Assembly (NCBI GenBank): GCA_913057955.1
Contig: CAJXOB010000003.1
Location: 1 to 64,000, forward strand
Reading direction: 5' to 3'
DNA from: an uncultured Gammaproteobacteria bacterium
GTDB lineage: Bacteria > Pseudomonadota > Gammaproteobacteria > PS1 > Pseudothioglobaceae
Length of the DNA stretch: 64,000 nucleotides
Below, in pieces: positions 19,661 to 29,541 of the stretch. Each line of letters starts with the position of its first letter. The stretch's first letter is position 1. The notes under the pieces were generated by a model. It was not told where the DNA came from, did not search any database, and saw nothing but the letters and a program-made list of their open reading frames with translations. Position numbers and translations under genes: made by a program.

Positions 19661-20368
19661 ATGATGAGTGAAGAAGACGATTTTGACCTAAATGATTTAG
19701 ATGATAAAGAGTTAGTCGAGCAGATTCAAGACGACCTTTATGATGGTCTTGACGCAGAGGTTACAGAGGGCACAGAAATATTGCTTGCGAGAGGTTGGGA
19801 TGCTAATGACGTTCTAGGCGAGGCTTTGGTCGGCGGTATGAAAATTGTAGGCGTAGACTTTAGGGACGGCATTTTATTTGTTCCTGAGGTTCTCAAGTGT
19901 GCTGGCGCAATGAAGGGCGGCATGAAAATCTTACGACCCATTCTTGCAGAATCGGCAGAAGACACCTCTTTAGGTAAGTTTGTGATTGGAACCGTTAAGG
20001 GTGATATTCACGATATTGGTAAAAACTTAGTTGCTATGATGTGTGAAGGGGCTGGGTTTGAGGTTATTAACTTAGGTATTAATAATCCAGTAGAAAATTA
20101 TCTTGAAGCTATTGATGAGCATGAACCAGTAATTGTTGGTATGTCTGCTTTACTTACAACAACTATGCCTTATATGGGAGTTGTTGTTGAAGAGATGGAA
20201 AAAAGAGGGATGCGTAAAGATACTCATATAATGTGTGGTGGCGCGCCACTAAACCAAGAATTTGCTGATGCAATTGGAGTGCCTGCGTATGGCCGCGATG
20301 CTGCGAGAAGCGCTGAAATGGCTGAGGAGCATGTTCTGAGTTTGCGTAAAAAGCGTGATCATCGATAA
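19661..20368 (+). CDS. Methyltransferase cognate corrinoid (B12-binding) protein
   Basis: GTVKGDIHDIGKNLVAMMCEGAGFEVINLGINNPVENYLEAIDE with DxHxxG cobalamin motif; acidic N-terminus. Confidence 0.95.
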   Translation: MMSEEDDFDLNDLDDKELVEQIQDDLYDGLDAEVTEGTEILLARGWDANDVLGEALVGGMKIVGVDFRDGILFVPEVLKCAGAMKGGMKILRPILAESAEDTSLGKFVIGTVKGDIHDIGKNLVAMMCEGAGFEVINLGINNPVENYLEAIDEHEPVIVGMSALLTTTMPYMGVVVEEMEKRGMRKDTHIMCGGAPLNQEFADAIGVPAYGRDAARSAEMAEEHVLSLRKKRDHR

Positions 20369-20999
20369 GAAAAATACTGATAAGACGAAAAAAAGATTAG
20401 TTTTAGGCTGTGGTGCATTAGTATACGATCTTCTAAGGTTAATCAAACAAAATCCATCGCTCTCAGATAAAGTAAATTTGCAATGTTTGCCAGCCAGCTG
20501 GCATAACAGCCCTCAATTAATTGCTCCTGGTGTTGAAGAATATTTGTCTGAGAATTCTCATCTTTACGAAGATATATATATTGCGTATGCAGACTGCGGA
20601 ACTGGAGGCGCGCTTGATAGAGTTCTAGAAAAGTTTGATGCAAAACGTATAGAGGGGGCGCATTGCTATGAGTTTTTTGCTGGAACAGATGTCTTTGAGC
20701 AGTTATCAGAAGAAGAGCTGGGTACTTTTTATTTAACAGATTATTTGGTTAAAAATTTTAATAGAATCATGATTAAGGGCCTAGGACTTGATAAGCACCC
20801 TGAGCTTTTTGAGGTGTATTTTAAGCATTATAAAAAATTAGTGTATTTGGCTCAAACTGAAAATGAGCAGTGGCAAAAAGATGCTCAGCAGTATGCTAAA
20901 GATTTTGGCTTTGAGTATGAATATCGACTTGTAGGAACAGGAAGTCTTGATGTTGTTTTTGAAGAGATTGATATCCAGCCATTGGAAATAAAAGATTAA
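20355..20999 (+). CDS. DUF1638 family protein
   Basis: LVLGCGALVYDLL...YADCGTGGALDRVLEKFDAKRIEGAHCYEFFAG; overlaps corrinoid gene by 14 nt. Confidence 0.85.
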   Translation: MIIDKKNTDKTKKRLVLGCGALVYDLLRLIKQNPSLSDKVNLQCLPASWHNSPQLIAPGVEEYLSENSHLYEDIYIAYADCGTGGALDRVLEKFDAKRIEGAHCYEFFAGTDVFEQLSEEELGTFYLTDYLVKNFNRIMIKGLGLDKHPELFEVYFKHYKKLVYLAQTENEQWQKDAQQYAKDFGFEYEYRLVGTGSLDVVFEEIDIQPLEIKD

Positions 21000-21005
21000 T
21001 GGAGT

Positions 21006-21068
21006 ATGAAAAAAATGTTTAAAGAAGTAGCTATAAAAAATCGCTGGAAAGCTGGGCTGGTTAAATAA
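21006..21068 (+). CDS. Putative 20-aa leader/remnant peptide between DUF1638 and metF-like genes
   Basis: ATG preceded by GGAG; MKKMFKEVAIKNRWKAGLVK; TAATG overlap with the next start. Confidence 0.3.
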   Translation: MKKMFKEVAIKNRWKAGLVK

Positions 21069-21973
21069 TGTCATTATTAAATCTCTTTTCTTCTAAAACA
21101 GAAAATCAAAAAGTGAGTGATCACCTTAAAGAGTTTTTAACAGATTTTTCAATTGAGGTTATGCCTCGTACCGCGGCCAAAATTGAAAGCTTTAAAGAAA
21201 TACTTCCAAAAAATACTAGAGTTTATATTGCGCATATTGAAGGCACTCCTATTGAAGAAATGGTTCAAACAGCTAAACGGATAAGCAGTGAAGGTTTTAA
21301 TGTTATGCCGCACTTCCCTGCTCGGATTATAAAAGATAAGAGTACTTTAGAAGAGTGGATAAATATGTACCAAGTTGAGGCGGGCATCAATCAAGCCCTG
21401 CTTTTAGCTGGTGGCGTAGATAAACCTCATGGTACGTTTGAAAGCTCAATGCAGTTGGTGGAAACAGAGTTATTTGAACGATATAATTTCAAAAACCTAC
21501 ATTTTGCTGGTCACCCTGAAGGCAATAAAGATATTGATAAGGATGGCTCAAATAAAAATGTTGATGAAGCGCTGCTTTGGAAACAAAAATTTAACGAACG
21601 CTCAGATATAGATATAGCAATAACAACCCAGTTTTGTTTTGAAGCAGAGCCTGTAATTGAATGGGCAAACTCATTGACTAATAATGGAATAAACATACCC
21701 ATACACATCGGCGTTGCTGGGCCTGCAAAACTTCAAACTCTAATTAAGTTTTCAATTGCTTGCGGTGTTGGGCCATCTTTAAGAGTATTACAAAAAAGAG
21801 CAAAAGATGTCAAGAAGCTACTCCTTCCATTTGATCCAAATGACTTTTTAGAAACTTTAGCTAAACATAAAAAAGAAAATCCAAAATTTAATATCAGTAA
21901 TATTCATTTTTTCCCTTTGGGCGGTATAAAAACTAATGCCTCATGGATTAAAAATGCGAAAAATAATTCATAG
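21068..21973 (+). CDS. Methylenetetrahydrofolate reductase-like protein
   Basis: VMPRTAAKIESFKEILPKNTRVYIAHIEGTPIEEMVQTAKRISSEGFNVMPHFPAR; MetF-like TIM barrel seen in corrinoid operons. Confidence 0.85.
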   Translation: MSLLNLFSSKTENQKVSDHLKEFLTDFSIEVMPRTAAKIESFKEILPKNTRVYIAHIEGTPIEEMVQTAKRISSEGFNVMPHFPARIIKDKSTLEEWINMYQVEAGINQALLLAGGVDKPHGTFESSMQLVETELFERYNFKNLHFAGHPEGNKDIDKDGSNKNVDEALLWKQKFNERSDIDIAITTQFCFEAEPVIEWANSLTNNGINIPIHIGVAGPAKLQTLIKFSIACGVGPSLRVLQKRAKDVKKLLLPFDPNDFLETLAKHKKENPKFNISNIHFFPLGGIKTNASWIKNAKNNS

Positions 21974-21987
21974 AAGGAGTAAGTAAA

Positions 21988-22884
21988 TTGACAACAACCA
22001 CATTATCATCGGCATCAAAAGAAGTAACTATTGGTTTTGGGCATCCATTCGTAATGATTGGTGAAAGAATAAACCCAACTGGAAGAAAAATTTTAGCAGC
22101 TGAAATGAAGGTGGGTGACTACTCTCGTGTAGTTTCTGACGCCCTTGCTCAGGTTGCTGCAGGCGCGCAAATGTTAGATATCAATGCAGGCATCCCTCTT
22201 GCGGATGAGCCAGCTATTCTTGCCGAAGCAATAAGGCGCGTTCAAGCTGTTGTGGACGTCCCTATTTCAATTGACTCTTCAATTATAGAGGCGCTCGCAT
22301 CTGGACTAGAGGCATACCAGGGAAGAGCGCTGGTAAATTCTGTGACAGGTGAAACTGAAAATTTGGAGCGCGTGCTGCCGCTAGTTAAAAAGTATGGCGC
22401 AGCAGTTGTAGCAATCTCCAATGACGAGACGGGTATTAGTGAAGACCCAAACGAACGTTTTAAAGTAGCTAAAAAAATTGTTGAACACGCTGCAGACTAT
22501 GGAATTAAACCGGAAGATGTTGTTGTTGACCCATTAGTTATGCCAATTGGTGCGATTTCTCAAGCGGGTAACCAAGTTTTTGAGTTAGTCAGGAAGCTTC
22601 GAAGCGAACTAAAAGTTAATACAACTTGCGGCGCATCTAATGTTAGTTTTGGATTGCCTCAGCGAAATGGCATTAATAATGCTTTCCTTCCGATGTTGAT
22701 TGCAGCAGGAATGACTTCTGCAATTGTTAATCCATTACACCCAGAGTTAGTTCAAGCAATTAGAGCAGGAGATGTTTTAACAGGTGTTGATGATGGTTGT
22801 GGCAGTTGGATTAAAGCCTATAGAGAGCCGACTGCTGATGGAAGTGATGTTAGGGATGGGAGACGTCGCAGAAAACGTGCGTAA
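21988..22884 (+). CDS. Methyltetrahydrofolate:corrinoid methyltransferase (MtrH/AcsE/DHPS-like)
   Basis: MIGERINPTGRKILAAEMKVGDYSRVV, MLDINAGIPLADEPA, VPISIDSSIIEAL; polybasic C-terminus GRRRRKRA. Confidence 0.9.
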   Translation: MTTTTLSSASKEVTIGFGHPFVMIGERINPTGRKILAAEMKVGDYSRVVSDALAQVAAGAQMLDINAGIPLADEPAILAEAIRRVQAVVDVPISIDSSIIEALASGLEAYQGRALVNSVTGETENLERVLPLVKKYGAAVVAISNDETGISEDPNERFKVAKKIVEHAADYGIKPEDVVVDPLVMPIGAISQAGNQVFELVRKLRSELKVNTTCGASNVSFGLPQRNGINNAFLPMLIAAGMTSAIVNPLHPELVQAIRAGDVLTGVDDGCGSWIKAYREPTADGSDVRDGRRRRKRA

Positions 22885-22889
22885 TAATA

Positions 22890-23291
22890 ATGACCCGTAT
22901 TGAATATAAAGGATCTTGCGTTTGCGGCCAAACAAGCTATAGCGCCTTTGATTTGGCTGATGTGTCCTATTGCCACTGCGTGCAGTGCCGAAAAATGACT
23001 GGTCACTATATGGCTGCATGCCAAGCCAAAAGGGATAAAATTAAAATTATTGGAAAAATTAAATGGTTTTATACTCACGAGGACTCAAGGCATGGTTTTT
23101 GTGACAATTGTGGAGCGCATATGTTTTGGCAAAATGACAGTATGCCGACTATAAGCGTAACTGCCGGTAGTTTACAAGATACAAAAAATTTGACTGTAAA
23201 ACATAATATTTTTACTGAAGAGAAAGGGTGTTATTACACAATTAGCCCTAACGAGCCTCAAAGTGAAGGCTATGGTGATAGCCGTGTATAG
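22890..23291 (+). CDS. GFA family protein (glutathione-dependent formaldehyde-activating enzyme/CENP-V fold)
   Basis: GSCVCGQTSY, YCHCVQCRKMTG, FCDNCGAHMF zinc-binding Cys motifs. Confidence 0.9.
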   Translation: MTRIEYKGSCVCGQTSYSAFDLADVSYCHCVQCRKMTGHYMAACQAKRDKIKIIGKIKWFYTHEDSRHGFCDNCGAHMFWQNDSMPTISVTAGSLQDTKNLTVKHNIFTEEKGCYYTISPNEPQSEGYGDSRV

Positions 23292-23305
23292 TAAGGAGTA
23301 GTATT

Positions 23306-25246
23306 TTGGAAGATGTTCAGCAAGTTTGTTTTACCCCGTCAGGCCGCCAATTCAAGGGTGAGGCTGGAGACACGTTGCTGCAAGTTGCGCAAGATGCAGG
23401 GGTAGCAATACGTTCATTATGTGGCGGGTATGGACAGTGTCACCAGTGCTGGATTGAGGTTTCTGAGGGCTCACACCCTAAATTTAACGTTGAATGTAAA
23501 GCTGAAAATGTTAGCGGAATTACCAGTCTGGAAAAACAATTAATCATCGACAATCCGAGTTATAAAGGTAAGCGATTAGCATGTCAAACCTGTATCCAAG
23601 GTGACTTAGTAATAGATGTTCCTGAGGATAGCCAAGAGCATAAAGCCTACATAAGCAAAAAAAATGCCAAACAAGATTATTCAATTTCAAGTGCAATAAC
23701 TCTTTTAGATTGCACGCTCGAAGAGTCAACATTAGATGAAAATCCCTCTGCCTCAGAAAACCTTTTGGCACAACTTGAAAAACAAGGGATCAAAGCAAGC
23801 ATTGACTTTAATCTACTAAGAGGACTGCAGCCTTTAATTCATGAAACCAAGGGCAGCCTTACTGTTGCAGTTCGTGATAAAAATCAAATTGTTGCAGCCT
23901 ACCCTCAAGGTAATCATAAGGTATTTGGGGGTGCTATCGATATTGGTTCTACCACTTTAGCACTTTATGTCTACGATTTGAAAGATGGTAAATTGGTGTT
24001 TGAATCTTCAGCAATGAACCCACAGATTCGATTTGGTGAAGACTTGATGAGCAGAGTTTCTTATGTAATGATGAATAAGGGTGGTGATGAAAAATTGACT
24101 ACTGCAGTAAGGACTAAGGTGACAGAGATGCTCCATGAAGCTTGCGAATATCTAGAAATTGAATGGGATAAGTTATTGGAGGTTGTTTTAGTTGGCAACC
24201 CAATTATGCATCATATATTTTTTGGAATTTCTCCTGTTGAGTTAGGGCAAGCTCCATTTACATTGGCAATCCGGGGCTGGCTTGATGTTGATGCGAAAGA
24301 TTTGGGGTTTGATTTATATCCCAAAACTAGACTCTCATTTTTGCCGTTAATTGCTGGCCATGTAGGGGCTGATACTGCTGCTGCTTATCTCAGTCAAATG
24401 GATACAATGCATTCTGAAACTACCTTGTTGGTTGATATTGGAACAAATGCAGAAATTATGCTAGCTAAAGGTGGGCGAGTATATGCTACATCCTCCCCAA
24501 CAGGGCCTGCATTTGAAGGAGCTGAAATTAGTTCTGGGGTGAGGGCAACTTATGGCGCTATTGAAAGAGTAAGGGTTGATAAAGATACTTTGAAGGTGCG
24601 ATTTAAAGTAATAGGTTGTGATGCATGGTCAGATGAGCCAGATTATGAAATGCTTAAAATGCATGCAGTAGGTATTTGTGGAAGTGGTATTATTGAGGCA
24701 ATTGTGGCCCTTGCTGAGGCTGGAGTTATTGATCAAAGCGGACTTTTTGTTGAGTCAACTGCACCAGAGCTTTTCTCAAAGAAAGGAAATACATCTCGTT
24801 TTTTATTGGTTGATCAAGGTGATAAATCGATTTATGTAGAGCAAGTAGATATTCGCTCTATTCAATTAGCTAAGGCTGCATTATCTGCGGGCGTTTCTAT
24901 ATTGATGGATTATCTCGAATGCACTGAGTTTGATAAAGTATTGTTAGCAGGTGCTTTTGGTGCGCACCTTGACGCAAGGTATGTTGCTCTTTTGGATATA
25001 ATTCCAACGTCAACAGCAGAAAAAATTATTTCAGTAGGCAATGCTGCAGGTGTTGGCGCTAGTGCCGCCTTGCTAGATATAAATAAACGTCAAATAATTA
25101 TTGATGCAGTAGATAGAGTTACTAAAATTGAAACTGCTACTGAGCCAAAATTCCAAGAGTATTTTGTTGATGCAATGAAGTTTAGTGTTTCACCTGTTAA
25201 GCAACAACAAACCAACAAAGTTAGGCGCCGAAAAAGAGCGCCTTAG
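23306..25246 (+). CDS. ASKHA-domain corrinoid activation protein with N-terminal 2Fe-2S ferredoxin (RamA/DUF4445-like)
   Basis: CGGYGQCHQCWIEV ferredoxin Cys cluster, GGAIDIGSTTLALYVYDL, LLVDIGTNAEIMLA; C-terminus RRRKRAP. Confidence 0.92.
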   Translation: MEDVQQVCFTPSGRQFKGEAGDTLLQVAQDAGVAIRSLCGGYGQCHQCWIEVSEGSHPKFNVECKAENVSGITSLEKQLIIDNPSYKGKRLACQTCIQGDLVIDVPEDSQEHKAYISKKNAKQDYSISSAITLLDCTLEESTLDENPSASENLLAQLEKQGIKASIDFNLLRGLQPLIHETKGSLTVAVRDKNQIVAAYPQGNHKVFGGAIDIGSTTLALYVYDLKDGKLVFESSAMNPQIRFGEDLMSRVSYVMMNKGGDEKLTTAVRTKVTEMLHEACEYLEIEWDKLLEVVLVGNPIMHHIFFGISPVELGQAPFTLAIRGWLDVDAKDLGFDLYPKTRLSFLPLIAGHVGADTAAAYLSQMDTMHSETTLLVDIGTNAEIMLAKGGRVYATSSPTGPAFEGAEISSGVRATYGAIERVRVDKDTLKVRFKVIGCDAWSDEPDYEMLKMHAVGICGSGIIEAIVALAEAGVIDQSGLFVESTAPELFSKKGNTSRFLLVDQGDKSIYVEQVDIRSIQLAKAALSAGVSILMDYLECTEFDKVLLAGAFGAHLDARYVALLDIIPTSTAEKIISVGNAAGVGASAALLDINKRQIIIDAVDRVTKIETATEPKFQEYFVDAMKFSVSPVKQQQTNKVRRRKRAP

Positions 25247-25268
25247 TTATAAATTAGGAGAAATTGTA

Positions 25269-26810
25269 ATGGCTAGAGAAAGAAGAAGACGTAGAGGGGG
25301 AGATGATTCTGATGCACAAGAAATCCCTAAAGCGCCCGCTTACATAAAACGAAAAATACCTCACTATAGTATTCTTAGTGATGACGATCTTAGTATTATT
25401 GAAGAAAATGCAGATACTATTTTAGAAGAGATTGGGATAGTATTTTCTGAAGATCAAGAAGCTCTTGATATACTTGAAAAAGCTGGCGCCAGCGTTGATG
25501 GAGAGCGGGTTAGGTTTCCAAAAGGAATGTGCCGAAAATTAATACAAGATAACGCTCCAAAGCAGTTTACTCAATTCGCTCGAAATCCTGAGAGAAATGT
25601 TGAAATTGGTGGTGATAATATGGTTTTAGTTCCTGCTTATGGTCCTCCGTTTGTTCATGATCTTGACAAAGGTAGGCGCTATGCAACAATAGAAGATTTT
25701 AGGAATTTTATAAAACTTGCTTATATGTCAGATAATATTCACCACTCTGGCGGAACTATTTGTGAGCCAGTAGACCTCCCAGTTAATAAGCGTCACTTTG
25801 ATATGGTTTACAGTCATATCAAGTACTCAGATAAAGCCTTTATGGGCTCTGTTACTTCAGCTGAGAGAGCTCAGGACACGGTTGATATGGCCAAAATATT
25901 ATTTGGCGATGATTTTGTTGATAAAAATTGTGTACTCATAAGTTTAATCAATGCAAGCTCACCAATGTCGTTTGATGCCACTATGCTTGGGGCGCTTAAG
26001 GTCTATGCAAAAAACAACCAGGCAACAATTGTAACCCCGTTTATTGTCGCTGGCGCGATGGCTCCAACAACTGCAGTAGGTGTTGCAGCTCAAAGTCTTG
26101 CAGAAGGGTTGGCGGGTATGGCATTTGCTCAACTCATTAGGCCCGGAACACCTGTTATTTATGGAAATTTTGTTACTGCAATGTCTATGAAATCTGGCGC
26201 TCCAACTTTTGGAACTCCTGAGGCTGGTCATATGATGAATATTTCTGGAGCTTTAGCTCGGAGATTAGGCGTTCCATTTAGGAGTGGCGGCGGCTTTAAT
26301 GGCGCTAAGATGCCAGATGCACAAGCTGGCTATGAGGCTGCGAATACTATGCAAGCAACTTTAAACGCAAGTGTTAATTTTAATTTACATACTGCCGGTT
26401 GGTTAGAAGGTGGCCTATGTATGAGCTATGAGAAATTCATAATGGATGCAGATCAAGCGGGAATGATGAGAGTATCCGCAGAGGGAATTGATATGTCTGA
26501 AAATGGGCAGGCAATGGACGCAATTCGTGAAATTGGAAGTATGTCGGATGATGTGCCCAAGCACTTTTTAGGGTGTGAGCATACTAAGAAGAATTTCAAG
26601 AGCGCTTTTTATATGTCAGATGTTCTTGACGATAATAGTTTTGAGCAATGGGTCCAAGACGGCTCAAGAGATACAGCAATGATTGCTAATGGAATCTACA
26701 AAAAAATGCTTTCTGAGTATGAACTTCCCCCACTTGACCCAGCTATAGATGAAGCTTTATTAAAATACATTAAAGACCGGAAAGATAGCTTTGAAGATTC
26801 AAATATTTAA
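25269..26810 (+). CDS. Trimethylamine methyltransferase (MttB) family protein, non-pyrrolysine
   Basis: MttB-family fold across 513 aa with no in-frame TAG; start ATG 25269 after TAGGAG; N-terminus MARERRRRRGGDD. Confidence 0.92.
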   Translation: MARERRRRRGGDDSDAQEIPKAPAYIKRKIPHYSILSDDDLSIIEENADTILEEIGIVFSEDQEALDILEKAGASVDGERVRFPKGMCRKLIQDNAPKQFTQFARNPERNVEIGGDNMVLVPAYGPPFVHDLDKGRRYATIEDFRNFIKLAYMSDNIHHSGGTICEPVDLPVNKRHFDMVYSHIKYSDKAFMGSVTSAERAQDTVDMAKILFGDDFVDKNCVLISLINASSPMSFDATMLGALKVYAKNNQATIVTPFIVAGAMAPTTAVGVAAQSLAEGLAGMAFAQLIRPGTPVIYGNFVTAMSMKSGAPTFGTPEAGHMMNISGALARRLGVPFRSGGGFNGAKMPDAQAGYEAANTMQATLNASVNFNLHTAGWLEGGLCMSYEKFIMDADQAGMMRVSAEGIDMSENGQAMDAIREIGSMSDDVPKHFLGCEHTKKNFKSAFYMSDVLDDNSFEQWVQDGSRDTAMIANGIYKKMLSEYELPPLDPAIDEALLKYIKDRKDSFEDSNI

Positions 26811-26900
26811 TGAGTTTTTAATTTCGTATTTATTATAATTCACGCAGTTATGAATTTAATTATTAAAGTGTGATTGATTTTGTAAGATAATGTTCCAACT

Positions 26901-26969
26901 ATAATATATATAAACCTAAAGAGCTATTTGCACTTGAAAATTACAGGTGCTATTGTTCTTTATTTTTTT
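26901..26969 (+). promoter_or_regulatory. Possible leader hairpin before fhs
   Basis: TATAAT-like element near 26900-26905, then GCACTTG-AAAATTA-CAGGTGC (26930-26950) and a T-rich run. Confidence 0.25.
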
Positions 26970-26995
26970 ACTTTCGTGAGTATTTAGGAGAAAAA

Positions 26996-28675
26996 ATGAG
27001 CGAGTATAAAACAGATATTGATATTGCTAGAGAAGTTACCGGTGAACACATTAATGACATTGGCGCAAAACTCAATATTGATCAGGCTGACTTGGTGCCT
27101 TTTGGGCATGATAAAGCCAAGATTTCATGGAGCGCTATTGATGCGGTTCAAAAGAATAAAGATGGCAAGCTCATTCTAGTAACTGCTGTAACACCTACGC
27201 CAGCTGGTGAAGGTAAAACTACTACATCTGTTGGTCTCACAGATGGTCTGAATAAGATTGGCAGGCAAACAACAGTTTGTCTTCGTGAGCCAAGTTTAGG
27301 CCCATGTTTTGGCATGAAGGGTGGAGCTGCCGGCGGTGGTTATGCTCAAGTAATTCCGATGGAAGATATTAATCTTCATTTTACAGGTGACTTTCACGCA
27401 ATCACTTCAGCACATAGCTTGCTATCTGCAATGATTGATAACCATATTTACTGGGGAAATTCAACAAACATAGATAGCAGAAAAGTAGTATTTCGTCGTG
27501 TGGTTGACATGAATGACCGTTCCCTTCGGACAATTACTTCTTCTTTGGGTGGCTCAACAAATGGTTATCCGCGTGAAGATGGTTTTGATATTACAGTTGC
27601 CTCTGAAGTCATGGCTATTTTCTGCTTGTCCCAAAACTTGACAGAGCTTGAAGAGAGATTGGGGAATATCATCATTGCCTATACTCGTGATTTGACACCC
27701 GTAAGAGCAAAACAAATTAATGCTCACCATGCAATGACAGTTCTGCTAAAGGATGCATTTAGACCAAATTTAGTTCAAACTTTAGAGGGTAATCCTGCGC
27801 TGATTCATGGCGGTCCATTTGCAAATATTGCTCACGGTTGCAATTCAGTGATTGCTACGAAGACAGCACTTAAATTATCTGATTATGTTGTAACAGAGGC
27901 TGGGTTTGGAGCGGATTTAGGTGCAGAAAAATTCTTTGATATTAAATGTCGTAAAGCTGGACTTGCGCCAGATGCTGTTGTTTTGGTTGCAACTGTTAGG
28001 GCCTTAAAACATCAAGGTGGCGTTGCTAAGGCAGATTTAAATAATGAAAATACTGACGCGCTTGAAAAAGGCTGTGTGAATCTTGGAAGACATATTCGCA
28101 ACCTGAGCCAGTTTGGAGTCCCACTTGTTGTTGGTATAAATAAATTTGTATCCGATACAGAGGCTGAATTTCAAGTAATCAGAGATTATTGTGTGCAGTT
28201 TAATGTAGAAGTTAGCGTCACTAGCCATTGGGAACATGGCGGCGAAGGTGCAATTGACCTAGCAGAAAAAGTGGTTAAGTTGGCTGACTCAGGTACTGCA
28301 CAATTTAAAACATTATATGATGATGAGCTTCCTCTTCTAGAGAAAGTAGAAACTATTGCCAAAAAACTCTATGGTGCAGATGAGGTTTTAGCCGACAAAG
28401 TTATTAGAGCAGAGCTCACTAGATATCAAGATAACGGTTTTGGGCATTTACCAGTCTGTATTGCTAAGACGCAATATAGTTTTTCTACCGACCCACAATT
28501 ATTGGGCGCTCCTAGTGGGCACTCAATGTCGATTCGAGAAGTTAGACTTTCAGCAGGTGCTGAGTTTGTTGTTGTGGTTTGCGGTGCAATTATGACCATG
28601 CCAGGATTACCAAGAGTTCCAGCTGCAGATAAGATTAAACTGGATGAGAATGGACTAGTTCAAGGACTTTTTTAA
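26996..28675 (+). CDS. fhs: Formate-tetrahydrofolate ligase
   Basis: [59 protein letters not shown]. Confidence 0.97.
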   Translation: MSEYKTDIDIAREVTGEHINDIGAKLNIDQADLVPFGHDKAKISWSAIDAVQKNKDGKLILVTAVTPTPAGEGKTTTSVGLTDGLNKIGRQTTVCLREPSLGPCFGMKGGAAGGGYAQVIPMEDINLHFTGDFHAITSAHSLLSAMIDNHIYWGNSTNIDSRKVVFRRVVDMNDRSLRTITSSLGGSTNGYPREDGFDITVASEVMAIFCLSQNLTELEERLGNIIIAYTRDLTPVRAKQINAHHAMTVLLKDAFRPNLVQTLEGNPALIHGGPFANIAHGCNSVIATKTALKLSDYVVTEAGFGADLGAEKFFDIKCRKAGLAPDAVVLVATVRALKHQGGVAKADLNNENTDALEKGCVNLGRHIRNLSQFGVPLVVGINKFVSDTEAEFQVIRDYCVQFNVEVSVTSHWEHGGEGAIDLAEKVVKLADSGTAQFKTLYDDELPLLEKVETIAKKLYGADEVLADKVIRAELTRYQDNGFGHLPVCIAKTQYSFSTDPQLLGAPSGHSMSIREVRLSAGAEFVVVVCGAIMTMPGLPRVPAADKIKLDENGLVQGLF

Positions 28676-28678
28676 ACT

Positions 28679-29524
28679 ATGACTATTAGCGATACTGTTG
28701 ACTATGACATACATAGGGTTGAAAATTCGACCCTAGAAGAGTCAAGTGACTGTATTGCTATTGAAGAGCCACTAGAAATTGCTATCCGTTATTTTAAGGA
28801 TGATGAGTGGATTGTAGATCCACTTATGGTTACAATGAGAACGCCAGGGGATGACAATGCCTTGGTAAGTGGGTTACTTTTTTCTGAAGGAATTATTCAA
28901 GATAAGGATGCTATTGATGCGATAGATGTTAATGGTGAAAATAAGGGTAAATATGATGTTGATAACTCACTAATTGTTACTTTAACAAAAGGTAACCAAT
29001 TAGATTTGAAGAATTTACAGCGTCATTTTATGGTTAATTCGAGTTGTGGAGTTTGTGGGAAAGGCACTTTAAACGCTATTGAAATTGCCTATGAGCCAAA
29101 TATTGATAAAGCTGGCCCAATTGTAAATATTGATTTGATTACAGAGCTGCCTGATATATTAAGAGCGAGGCAGGAACAGTTTGCTAATACTGGAGGGGTT
29201 CATGCCAGTGCTTTGTTGACTGAGAGTGGGAGAGTTCTCCATTTGGCAGAAGATGTGGGTAGACATAATGCGCTTGATAAATTGATAGGCCATGTAAGGT
29301 GTAATGATATGTTAAAGCCGCTCGAACAATTTGTTATGTGTTCTGGTCGCTTAGGGTTCGACATCATACAAAAAGCTGTAATGTCTAGAATAGGAATGAT
29401 TGTTGGTATCGGAGCACCGACTTCATTAGCACTTGATTTAGCGAAAAAATTTGATATTACTTTGATAGGTTTCATCAAAAAAAATAAATATAATATATAT
29501 ACCGGCGCTTGGCGCATTAGTTAA
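28679..29524 (+). CDS. fdhD: Formate dehydrogenase accessory sulfurtransferase
   Basis: SSCGVCGKGTLNAIE, GVHASALL, EDVGRHNALDKLIG. Confidence 0.95.
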   Translation: MTISDTVDYDIHRVENSTLEESSDCIAIEEPLEIAIRYFKDDEWIVDPLMVTMRTPGDDNALVSGLLFSEGIIQDKDAIDAIDVNGENKGKYDVDNSLIVTLTKGNQLDLKNLQRHFMVNSSCGVCGKGTLNAIEIAYEPNIDKAGPIVNIDLITELPDILRARQEQFANTGGVHASALLTESGRVLHLAEDVGRHNALDKLIGHVRCNDMLKPLEQFVMCSGRLGFDIIQKAVMSRIGMIVGIGAPTSLALDLAKKFDITLIGFIKKNKYNIYTGAWRIS

Positions 29525-29541
29525 AGATTTTAGGAGATTAA

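Noticed and set aside
22777-23078. Minus-strand ORFs over the MtrH-like/GFA junction
   Set aside because: Overlap two well-supported plus-strand genes; no promoter or SD support.
25185-25268. N-terminal extension of the MttB homolog in the ORF track
   Set aside because: Overlaps the ASKHA 3' end; ATG 25269 has a proper TAGGAG SD and is the likelier start.
25269-26810. Pyrrolysine-containing TMA methyltransferase
   Set aside because: No in-frame amber codon; the ORF is continuous, so it is a non-Pyl MttB-family member.
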